From contig CANUEZ040000062.1 of assembly GCA_948099385.1 (NCBI GenBank), positions 1,550,001 through 1,614,000 of the forward strand: a stretch of 64,000 nt of DNA. Direction: 5' to 3'. The notes beneath the pieces are model-generated. The model made no database searches, had not been told where the DNA came from, and saw only the letters and a list, made by a program, of their open reading frames with translations. Position numbers and translations under genes: made by a program. Of this stretch, positions 44,601 through 56,600 are shown piece after piece (position 1 is the first letter of the stretch; every line of letters starts with the position of its first letter). The DNA comes from Fasciola hepatica (lineage: Eukaryota > Platyhelminthes > Trematoda > Plagiorchiida > Fasciolidae).

Positions 44601-47600
44601 TCATTAGAATGGCAGCAACATAAAGGCAAATATATTTCTTCTACATTATTGTGTTTGACTTGATTTTCGACCCAGGATGCATCAAGTGAGCATTTTATGG
44701 TTGGGCTATTTATTTTCCGAATCTCATTATTGATAAAATGAGGTTGTCTATGAACGGGAGGCTAACATTATCCTTTTACCTAATGTTTTACCAGGTTCGC
44801 GCACACTTGGTTCTGTGTAATCGCATATACTCCATGGACGAACCACACCCGTCCGGCAGATCCTACGATCCTGTACAGATAGGCAGTGTTTGTATAGAAC
44901 AAAACACCACATGGGATCAGTTTGATGCACGTGTACGCGCCATTCTAAACGGTTACGCTAGGATTATTGCGGAAGCGACCGATGGAAATCGATTCTCGAA
45001 TGTATTGCACCGAACAAAGAACTCAGTTTTCTCTTCTGACTCGCAACTTTCTCAACTGCAAGCCTCTAGAGAACAAGCAAAGTTGGATACGGATAAAACG
45101 ACTTCAGTAGTCAGATGCCGTCTTGGTGAGTGCGAATTCCCTGTAGAGATGTGAGCATTCATATGTGAAATATTTTTTAGTAAACATCATAAAAAATGTC
45201 AGTGAATGCTAAAAAAGAACCTTCAAGCAATGTTTCGGGGAAATGCTTAGCATCATTATTTTTGGTATATTGAACAGTGGCATACTGAAACCATGTGGAT
45301 CAGTACTCTAGTCGTTCTGAAATGAATCTGAAACAAAACGTTTTCCCAATGATCCCCATTATATACATTCATATCAGCTCGGTACAAACAACCGCTAAAC
45401 AAGTGCGGCGGCAGCCGCAATCGGAAATATTGAAAGAATAGAAGTATGAAAAAAGTAAGAAGAGAACTACAAATAGTAGTACCAAGTTGATAAAGAAAGA
45501 TTTGGGACACAGGAACGCCAACACCAAGCTATATTCTCTAGAGTATCTAGCCACTCAGTAGGGGATCCCCTGGAACCAACGTAGAAAGCCTAACATGCCC
45601 TGCATGGTTAGGTCCATCGGTTAGACTTTTCATACCTATACCCCACATCATTGACCGACCACCCTTCCTTATCTTCCAGCCACTACCGGCCTCAGTGAAC
45701 ATTGCGCGCTGAGGGGTCCTATCCGGAGTCATGTGCGACACAGCTCCTAACCACCTAAGCCTGGTGATCTCTAGTATTTAATCTAACGACTTAGTTCATG
45801 TGCCCAATGCTCTTCACTTAACCTGGGCACTGCTGATACAATATCCCCACCAGATTTAGTCAATGCTAAGGAGGCATTGGTATTCGAATACCACCAATCA
45901 TTGAATATCTTCCATCCGGAGTGGCCACGTTTCCGAACCACACGGAAGAACTGGTCTTCAGCAGAGTACATTCAACCCTCGATAGATAAGTGGATATCAC
46001 ATCGACGCCACAGATGACTCAGTTTGGTAAATGCCAAACTAGCCTTCTGTATACTCAAAGACAGTCCATCCGATATCCGACCTCCGGGTGGAATGCTGCT
46101 GCCCAGATAACATAACTTATCTATTTGGTCTATAGTCTTCCCAGATGGTGAAACGTTCAATGTTGGACCAACGCAATCCTGCAACAACTTCTTGCACTTT
46201 GAAGGTGCAACGCGCATACCGAACATTGCTGTACAGTTGTTGAAGCTGTCTGGAAAAGCATGCAACTTGCCTGACTGTTCACTTGAAAGAACGATGTCGT
46301 CCACATAATCAAGGTCTGACGGTTTTTCACCCGAGTAAAGCTCAACACTGCTATCGTCATCTGACAAAAGCGCTGTGTCCATAACTGTATCAATCAGAAG
46401 TTAAAGAGAAAAACGGAAAGTAGTAAACCCTAAAGTACACCACTTTTCTTGGTGACCTCAGGTGAAAGATCACTGTGAGTCAGAACTTGGCTTCGGCTAT
46501 TCATGTAAAGAGACTCCATGATGAAACTAGAACACTCTTCAACGAGGCAGCGCATGAGAACTGTTTGGTGGACTCAGTTGAACGCCACTTTTAGGTCAAG
46601 AAAAGCGGAGATGGTGAGCCAATATTCTCAAATTTTTCAACAACACAACATGGACAAGGTGTAAACCCAAGTTGATTCTCGTCCGAGCACTGTTCGGGAG
46701 CGTTGGATAGGCGGTGGAGAATAATACCAGTGATCATTTTAGATGTGATGACAACCAGACTTATTTGTCTGTGGTTTTCACAAGAGGACCTGTCGCCTTT
46801 CGATCACGGACTCGCGCAAACTCCTTGGAACTTGTTCTCTCCTTGATATCAAACAATGATAATGGTGGGTCACGATCTACGAAATATACGGAAATGAACC
46901 ATCTCATACAGGAGCCTTAAGGCAGTTTATCTCATGGAGAATCTCTGCTTCCCGGGGAATTTTGTTATCTACGTACAGCTTATCAGAACTGATAGAAGGC
47001 ATAAATTGTGAGATGCAAGCATGTCTTTTAATCTTCTCAATCGCACGTTTAAAACTTGCAAACTCGTGTTCAACTGGGACACAGAGCAACACAATAAGAA
47101 CAGACAGTGTCGAGGAAAAAGAAAACGGTCCGGTAAGTCCGAATGGCTTCCGCCAAAACAAACGCAGGTTGTGGGTCAACAGTTTCTGTGCGCATAGTGG
47201 AGATCCAAGTCTACTTATCAATACAGCCTCGCATAGAGAACTGTAACCATTGTGCAACACATTGAATCTTTTGTGGATAAAGGCCTGTAAAACTGTTTCT
47301 TGGAATTTTAGGCCCAGAGATCTACATGAATCTAAATCAGCGGGCCATTTGCCTCTTTTATCAGTTTGGTAACACTAGATTTTTGTGGGTCGCTGTTTCT
47401 AAATAGACGGGGAAGGTTGGGACTGTTGCCAATCACTTCAATATCTTTCATCTTACACTTCGCAATCCACCACGGCTCACGGTCGTTTCTCAGGTTCGGA
47501 ATGTTCAAGGCATCTCCATGCATCATATTATCTAGAACCCGGAGGAATTGTTCTGCTCGCACCAGACAGTGCAACTGAGGATTCAGATGTCCATCGTTTC

Positions 47601-50600
47601 TGCGTGTCTGGTTCTTGGGCCTTGGGCAGCTTTAGTGGATACGAATAAGGATACATTGATCCAAGTCTGTCGCTTATCTGGTTCGTGGGTATTTAGCTGC
47701 AAAGGTAACCTGGTGTATAATTTTGTTTGACAGATAAATCGATGGTTACCGTCTAGTGGCAGCTACGAAGGAGGGTTGGTTTCGGCGTTGGTTCGGCCAC
47801 CAATGAGGCGTGCGGAAAGTCGCGCGTGGATAAGAATGTGATCAGTGTCTACAGGGATGAACCGAAATGAGCGAGAATCTTGATTTGATCCACGACCGTG
47901 TTAACTGATAACAGTGTGATCGATCTGAGTCCAGCGCTGAGAAGGCCTAGGAGAACGCCAGATTAGCCGATGCAGCTTTCTTTGAGAGAAATGTATACTA
48001 TCTAGGAATAATCTATGGCCACAACATAGTGGAGTTAGTCAGTCACCATTCATCGGGTCGATCGGCTGAAATGCCATATCGGCTTCCTGTGCGCCTCTCC
48101 TCATTCAGGCTTCCAAATTGAACACTGAAATCATCAGAAACTACCATTATATCTGTGAATCGCAAGCTGTGCACAGATGAGACAAACCATCCTAAATTAC
48201 CTTTGGTTTTAGAAGAGCTGCAGTCGGTCGGGGGCATAAACAAAAGCAACAAACAGGTCTCAATGCTCCAGCTTTGTTGCTGTTGACATGCACAGAACCA
48301 TTCAACCGAACCGCGCACAGACGACAGCTGGCTGAGATCAATCGAACAGTGCACGTTCAACCCTCGTGACCAGAGCGATGCCAATTTCAGCCTGAACACA
48401 AGGATGAGACACCGAATTGCAGACAGGTGAAGAGTGAAAAGAGTCCGAGTTTTTATCTGGAGATTATTGAAGTTTGGTCTTGTATGCATGTTTCAGAGAT
48501 ACACCACAGCTATTTTAAAGGTTTCAGCAGTCTTAGGGCAGCCTGTTGACAGGTAAAATGTGCGAACATCTAAAGCGGCTGACTGGAGAGAATGTGTAGG
48601 TCTGAAAATGGATTCCATGCTTTAACCTATCTCCAAATTCTTATCCTTACCAAAAGTTACAACTTATCGGTCGCAACTAGCTGCTGTTTCTCACATCCAC
48701 TTGGAATGGGAATGTGATGGTTGAAGAACAGAAAGACAAGAAATGTCTTCCGAGATAGTGATGGGCAAATCATATTGTGCCAATGTATTAGAAAGGTGAT
48801 AGTTCAGGCTTCTAAATCTGATTGCATCATACCTAAACTGCTCTTTGGTATTACTGTTTCTCGATACCATCAACAGAGGGCGCCTCTGTTGACGAGTAAC
48901 CGTCTGCAACCAACCTCATTAGGTACTTCATCAGCAAAGTACGAACCATACAAATGACCAAATAGTTGTGCAAAGTGGTTCAGTATTCAGAAGATTCAAA
49001 ATATTTTTCAATTGTTGTCAAACTGAGTAGGAATATTTTGGTCAATTACGTATTCGTCTACTCTGTTAAGTCAAAAATAATAAATTTGATAGGTTTTCTA
49101 TCGCGCAATTGCCTCGATAAATGACGACATACCAGTAGTTCACCACTTATCTACACGAAACAGTTTAGTTAATTGCAATCATGATGTCATGATTTTGAAT
49201 TTCCTACTGGTTACTCCTGTGAAAATATATGAATCCAAAAACGAGCTGAAGGCTCCTATTTTCCTTAGCCTTAATCATAAAAACGGGAAGTTACGGAGGA
49301 TATGTTTTATGAAACTAGAGGGGTTTTACCGTAGTAATGGGATCAATTTAGAATAAATGTGGTTTTTTTTGCCACGCATTTTACCTGCTGAATTGTGCAT
49401 TTCTTACGGGGAAAAATGGACAGGTTCGAGCTTCCAATCAGGTTACAACTTTATTCTGTGCAAATGACGTTCATAGAATTGATACAACGAATCCGTTTGC
49501 TGTATCTCAGCAGACACCCAGATCGTACGCAAAACGATCGGCAGTATGAAGACAGCAAGGAGAATGCTGAAGTTGGCTACTTGTACAGAACAAATATTTC
49601 AAAAGGCCAGTAATAACAGTTTAATTTTGATTAAAAATACTTTCAGTGATTTTTTTCCTTAATGAAAATAATCAGGGGGATTTATGTGTACCGGTATTAT
49701 AAGGCTTGATTAGCGAATGCCAAATTATATGAACTAGATTCAACTAGAAAGCAGTCAAAAAAATCGGAGTGTTATTGTATTCAATCTAAGCGCAACACCT
49801 GTTTCCTGACTAGTTGCTTCACATGAAAGCCGTGTGGGAAATCAAATTATTTATGTGCATAAAAAGAATATTGGTTCTTCTGTATTCAATAGTGAACATC
49901 ATCATTATCATCGTACAGCGTTAAACAACAAAGCAAGCCTCACTGATCACTGCCTTTCTCACCATGTTTCACGTTTAATTAAAAAGTATGAATATAAAAG
50001 ATGAAGAGGAAGTGGACCTACACGGGAGGGGAAAGCGAAGAACACCCTAATAACCAACAAACGGAATACACAGTCCAACTGTACAAACACACACTGATCA
50101 ATCATTCTGACTTGACAGAAAGTGAGGTCACGACAGCCACTGTTCACGGTTCGCTGCCAAATCCTTCAGTGTATGCAGCCAACTGGTTAAGGGATGTTTT
50201 GGGCCACAACCACGACCACGTGAGGTACCTACTTTTCCTAGGTTTACTGTAAATTTTCTCATTCCTTGCTGCCACGTCATCTGTTGACCTCCATGTGGCT
50301 TCTTCCACTAATGAGAAGGAAAGGGAAATAGGGCACGGTACGGGAGACGTGTTCGCCATTCGTAACAAGTATTCCAGTCAACGAAGTCTACTAAGATGTA
50401 TACGCTGTGACAGAACGTCCTCCGAATTAGTACCCAGTACTCGATTTCTGATCTCAGCATTGCTTACTCTGTCACTCCATCCAATCTTAGCGATACTAGG
50501 CAAATACCCATGGTCGAAAACCTTAAGACGACGAATATCTTCTGCGCGCAGACCCCAAGTCTCGCAACCATACAGCGAAACTAAACGCACCGTGGCACAG

Positions 50601-53600
50601 TACATGCGACTTTTCAACTTCAGTGAAATATCAGGTCGGCGCCACAAGTGCTTCGGTGCAGCGTTCGCCGCTCGAGCCTTCGATATACGCGGGCTCACTT
50701 CTACTACTGTGCTCCCATCCGTCATCAGGCTGCTGCCGAGGTAACTGAAGTGGTCGACAATTGCCAGCACCTCCCCATCGAGAATCAACCTCAGAATCGT
50801 TGACGTCCAGTCTTGTAACATCACCTTGCACTTCGAAGGTGCAAAGCGCATATCGAATGGAGCTACAGATTTTGCTTGTTTGTCTCGTCCACTTTGCGTC
50901 CATTCGAAAAAGCAGACAACGTTGTCCGCGTAATCTAGGTCACACAGCTTTTCACTATTTCCTAGTTCGACACCCACATCCTAGAGACTGCGCAATGTAT
51001 CCTTCATTATCTTATTCATGACGAAGTTGAACAGAAATGGAGACATCGGACATCCGTGTCAAACATCACTGGTCGTTTCTAGCGGACTGAATAGTTCGTT
51101 GTAAACCCTTACGCGGCCAGAAATATGAGAATACAATGACCTCAATAGATTTACGAACTTCCATGGCATGCCTTTTCGATGAAGAGCAATAAAAAACACT
51201 GTTCGATCAACTGAATCAAAGGCGCCTTTCAAGTCGAGGAAAACTATTATTGTCAGTCGACGGTGCATGTGAAGCGTTTCAAGTAGTTGGCGAAGAGCAA
51301 AAATCTGGTCGATGCATCCCCGACCTGAGCGAAATCCGGCCTGGTGTTTGCGAGCTTTCCTCTCGTGAGCCGGTGTCAGACGCCGCAACAGAATCGAGGC
51401 AAATATCTTAGTGACTATCGGAATTAGGCTAATCCCACGATGGTTACTACAGTCGTTGAGCATTCCCTTCCTGAAGATCGGTACAATCAGTGACTCGCTC
51501 CATATCAACGGAATGCGCTTTTCTTTCCGAAAGTCGCGGAGCAAGGTGGTAAGCGACTTTATCAATGCACCACCACCCATTTTGAAAAGAACTGGAGGGA
51601 TTTCGTCAGGGCCAGCCGCTTTCCCTTTAGTGATCGAATGTATGACTCCAGTCCCACCTTCGATGGGGGTTCAGGTGATACTGCCCAAGGGATCACAGTG
51701 GTTGAGGTCGGAGTAACTACATTAGCACGCGGCCAGCTAAACTGCTTCTTTAAGTATTCGGCTAAACGGTCGAGCCTTCGTTCTTTGCTATGAATAGGCT
51801 GTCCATTTATATCGCATATCGTTTCACTGGCCGGGGTTCGCCGTCCACCGGTGTCACGAATAAGTTTGAACAGTCTTTGACTGTTACCTGAAGTAGCAGC
51901 TGTTTTCATTACTTCAGTTACCTGGACCCACCAATTTTTGCGATCCTTCTTGAGGCTTTTCGTAACTTGCCCTTGTAGCTGTCTTCGTATCTTATTCATC
52001 TCCTACCGTTCGAGAGCTGATGTTTTTGCTTAGTTAGATTGATCGACTCTTGCGAAACCCAGTATTTTTGATGGACATCGGATCTGGGACCGCAGGCGGG
52101 ATCTGCTACCACGTGCATTGTCTGCTGGATAAGGGCCTAATGCTCATCTACATGTGCTCATTTCTGTTCATAACTGGTGCGAACTTCTGGATCACAAACG
52201 TTGTATGGCTAACCGGGCTTGCGGCTTGCGTCGATGACCGTGGAGCTGGAGCGAAAATCGTATCAAAACTAATGCATGGTCCGACTCTATTTACGTAGAC
52301 CAGTAATATCTACAGTTCTGGACAAAACTGCGCCACCGGTAGCTTACTGCGACGTGATCAGTCTGACTCAGAGCACATGTAGAGTTAGAGCGCCATGTTG
52401 CTGTGTGACACGAGATGTGTCAGAATTTTGTACTAGACAGGAACACCTGATTGTCTGCACAAAACTGGAGAAGCCTATCCCTGTTATCTGTGCGCTGAGC
52501 GGGTAAGGCACAATAAACAGCTAAACAAAGTTCTAATGCACTAAGGTTGCCAACCTGCGCATTAGAATTACAGCTAGCAATAAAATGTCAGAACCTTTGC
52601 TGCTGCGAACGAGGGTGACGAGTTTATCATAGAACTCATCTTTCTGCATGCTAGAACTGCAGTCTGTTGGGGCGTACGCCGAAATCACAGACAAATTTCG
52701 CTTAACACAGCTATCCCTTCGAACGCCAACTAACTTTTGGTGTCGTACAGCATATAAACGGCTATTAACCGAGATCCAGTCCAAAAGGGTAGCTTCAGCC
52801 TTGTCAGTCAAGACTATTCCTACACCAAGTTGACCCGCAGCTCTCGCTTCTTCGTCTCCTAAAGTGTGCAGAAAAACCTTGATGAGATATCAAGAGCAGT
52901 TGGTTGAATCACGCATTTCACTTACGCAGCAGAAATCAGTCTTCAGAGAGTCTATTGCGAGAGCTAGGCATGCCCGCCGACCAGCCTGCATAAAAGTATG
53001 CACGTTGAAGGAGCCGAGTTTCAGAGGCTGACGAGGCTTGAGAACATGTGAGTTACAAGACAGGATCATTCCCGACACTATTTGACAATGAACTGTTACG
53101 AGTATAGAGCGTGTTATCAGTGGGAGCATTATGATTAGATAGAGGGGGCAAATAGAGGTGGCTGTGAACAGAAGACAAAGGTCCAATAAAAGAGAAGGGA
53201 CTCTGAGCAATAGCTCACTTATCACTACCCACCCCGCTAGATTCAGTAGGCAGCGCGGTCCTGATTATCCTGGGCGACGACCGGTGCAGTATGGAATTCT
53301 TTGTAGTCGTGCAGTTCATGGGAGATGTTGGACGGGCACTGGCTAGGGTGTCCAGCCGCAAAGCAGCAGAAAGACTAGGGTTCTTAACCAAAGCCTTTAG
53401 TTCTAACAATAATCTGTTCGGAAAACAGCGGGATGGCTGAGTGGAAGCCCGTCTGCTTGGATCAGTTGTTCTTCCACTGATTTTACCGACTGAGTTGCCA
53501 GCTCAGATCAACTGCTGACCTGCAGGACCATGAGACTGGACTTTGTCTGGCTTCCATCCATTGATCTTTCAGGCATCATTGAATCTCCGGCTTAAGGAAG

Positions 53601-56600
53601 ACATCCTGTATAGCTCTTTGGGTCATAGAGACATGCAAGCCGTCAAACCACGTTAAGGTGCAGTCTCTTCGCGATGTGAACTCAGACAAATTACTTTTAA
53701 TCGAGTGTGTCCAAAATGTCAAAGGCTAAAAGCATTTCGACGAAACATCATCAATCCACGAACAACCCAACGCGGTATGATATTTAGGAGAAAACGAAGA
53801 CACTTCCAAATAAATCATAAGCTTACCACAACAAATGAAAGGTCGGTAGGCACAACATCACGTGTCCGAAAAGTAATGAAGCAAACAAAATGTCCAATTT
53901 AGGACGTAGGATCTGGTTATCTATCTAGTTTCTCTTTCTACTTAACTGAACGTTTGGTCGCCAGTAAAAAAGCATGTCACTATTATTTCCTTGTGGGTTA
54001 TTTTCTAGAGTCAAATGGCTGCAACAGTAACAACCGGGGTCCAGGGGTTCGGCGACTTGTAGAATACGGACCCGAAACCCAAAGTCAAATAAGGATAGTG
54101 AGTGAACTACACGTATTTGAATGAGAAATAAACAGTCAAAACAGTAACATATCTCAAACTACGGTCGATCCCACACACGAACCAATGCTCACCAACCCGA
54201 GTAGAGAAATGTACGCAGCGTGAAATAGGGCCGAATCGAAGGTTTTCAATGGGAATCGATACTTATTGCTAGTGCAAGGCGAATCAGCGATCAGGAAGGA
54301 GGTATACACGAAAGGGAGAGGCAGAAGCTTGGCGGTATAGTTGATAGAAAATGGCGAGGGCTGGGGTGAAGAGCCAAGGCCGAAGGTCACTGGGACGGCA
54401 GACGAATTAATCGCAGAAAGATCGGTAGAATAGTCCAAACAGTCAAGAGGGAATATCGATTTGGGCCAAAGTATAATGAAAATTGCACGGGCATCACGGC
54501 CTTGATAATAAGACCAATGTTTGTGGTCAGACACGGGGTGAGGGAAGCAAAGGTGACTAACGGACCGAAAGGTGAATGACATTAGGATGTCCAGACTAAA
54601 TGGTGTAATTACGTTATCGTAATCAACGAAAAGGTGCCGCAACATTGAAATCATAAAGAGACAATGAAGTAGGAAAGTCGGATCAGGCATCAATGACAGA
54701 ATCCGAGTGGGAACTTGAACAATCAAAAAAGAGGCTTTCATGGCAACTTTTTCGTGTCAGTTACTGTTTAACTGATGCTCTACACAGAAGATTCTTCAAC
54801 TGAATTTGAAAGCCTTCACTTTCTCAGTAGTCAGCCCAGTAGCTCAGATACTTCGGTAGGAAAGCATTACTTCCCGATGCATTGTTCCTGCAACTAGTTG
54901 TTCCTACGCACCTTTCAATCATATAGTTGAATATTTTAATTTTCATTAACGTCTTTAATCCCTTAACACTCAAGGATAGCGGACAGTTGGGATAAGCGAA
55001 GTTCATTGAGAAGTGGCTTGGCTGAGAAGTACGTTTTGGTCATCAGAGTTGTGCCATCGCACCTAAGGTTACTGAGGAATATGACCAATGTTCAGTAACT
55101 TCAACTGTCAACTTTAGAGGCCGTTCTACAAATTTTGTCACAGACGATGTACTAAGTAGCTTTTACTCTGGGAAGCAAATTATGTAGTTCGAAGTCTCAC
55201 ACAAAAACAGGCTTGTTTATCCAATATGCGTCCACCACACCGACTTTCAGGGTGTTGACACTGGTATATCAACACACTTTGCTTTGTTTTCGATCTAGAC
55301 ATCCAGGGATATCATGCACTTTACACCAAAGCAAAGCATAGCACTGCTATCCAACTTCTGGAAGCCTATGGTTGCAATCACCCCATGCTGATTAACTGGA
55401 CCTGACCGATAGTTTTAAGTACTCTGAGAGTCGTACTTCATTTGCAGGTTTTTAACTTTTGGTTTGTTTTGTCGATTTCCGAACGAGCTGTCTTTTTCCT
55501 ACCTGGCACATCTTGTGGATTATCACACTACGATGTTTAATTCTCCTTACTTCCTGAAGAAGCAGATAAGGTCCTCATTAGCAAGTTTCTTGGCATATCT
55601 GCAAAACAAACCCACAAGAAATACCACCGGCGATTAAATACATTGGCGTTACACTATCCCACAATCTTACATGATCCACGCACGTTCAACAGACATATTT
55701 GAAAGTTGGAAAGTAGTCAATTTTCCCACTCTGTTAGGATTACTTTCGGTCCCCCATCAGTTAATTTTTGAATCTGTTACTGCTTGAGTTCTTATTCGCT
55801 AGTTGTACTGTTCTCCATTTACCTTCCCTGGCTTTTTGAAACAAAGATTTTATTTGGTAATAAGACCCATAAAACAGGGCTATGACATCCGGAGATACGC
55901 TTGTTGATACTGTCACTGATTGTGGCTAGTTTACTCCCAAAAGCTTTCAGACATATGTCATCCTCCACACAACGAACTTTTAGAAGTTGTGACCACAAAA
56001 TATAGGCGCTCAAAGTTCAGAATTCTATATACTCACTTTTGTTTTTGCTGTATCTTGCTCGTCTGGTAGTTGATCCGATGGAGATCACCAAAGACTTTCG
56101 GAACTGTTTGCTTGAATGAAAATAGCCACATTTTGTGCGCATTTCACGAATCCCTTTTTCTTTATCCGCAGTTGCTTTTTTGAGTTTTGAAAGTCAACCC
56201 GTTCGGATGTTTACAGCTATTACTAACTTGACTTGGTTGTTTATTAGAACCCCCGAGGGCTAGATTACCGAAACTTGAACTTATTACCTTCTTAAGTCAT
56301 CTTCGTATGATGGAAGCTTTATACATTATCAAAATCAAATTACGGTAAAGTCCGTTCGGACAGGCAAGATCATACGAAAAGTTCAAAGCTATTCTAATCT
56401 TGAATTCCACAGTGGCTTTTTGTAGATATTCTCCCTCACAATCGGAGGGTTTTTGTGCTGTTAATTTTTTCCCCCCTTCAAAATTTGATATGACTCTTTA
56501 ACTTATGTACAAGGTCAATTTGTATCTTCATTTCATCAGTGAGTTTTATTTCTACCAAGCGCACATTTTATCAGAAAGATTTTAGAGTAAACGACTGCTC

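Noticed and set aside
48867..48896. Small palindrome TCAACAGAG ... CTCTGTTGA
   Set aside because: Nine-base arms are expected by chance in 64 kb and nothing nearby gives it a role.
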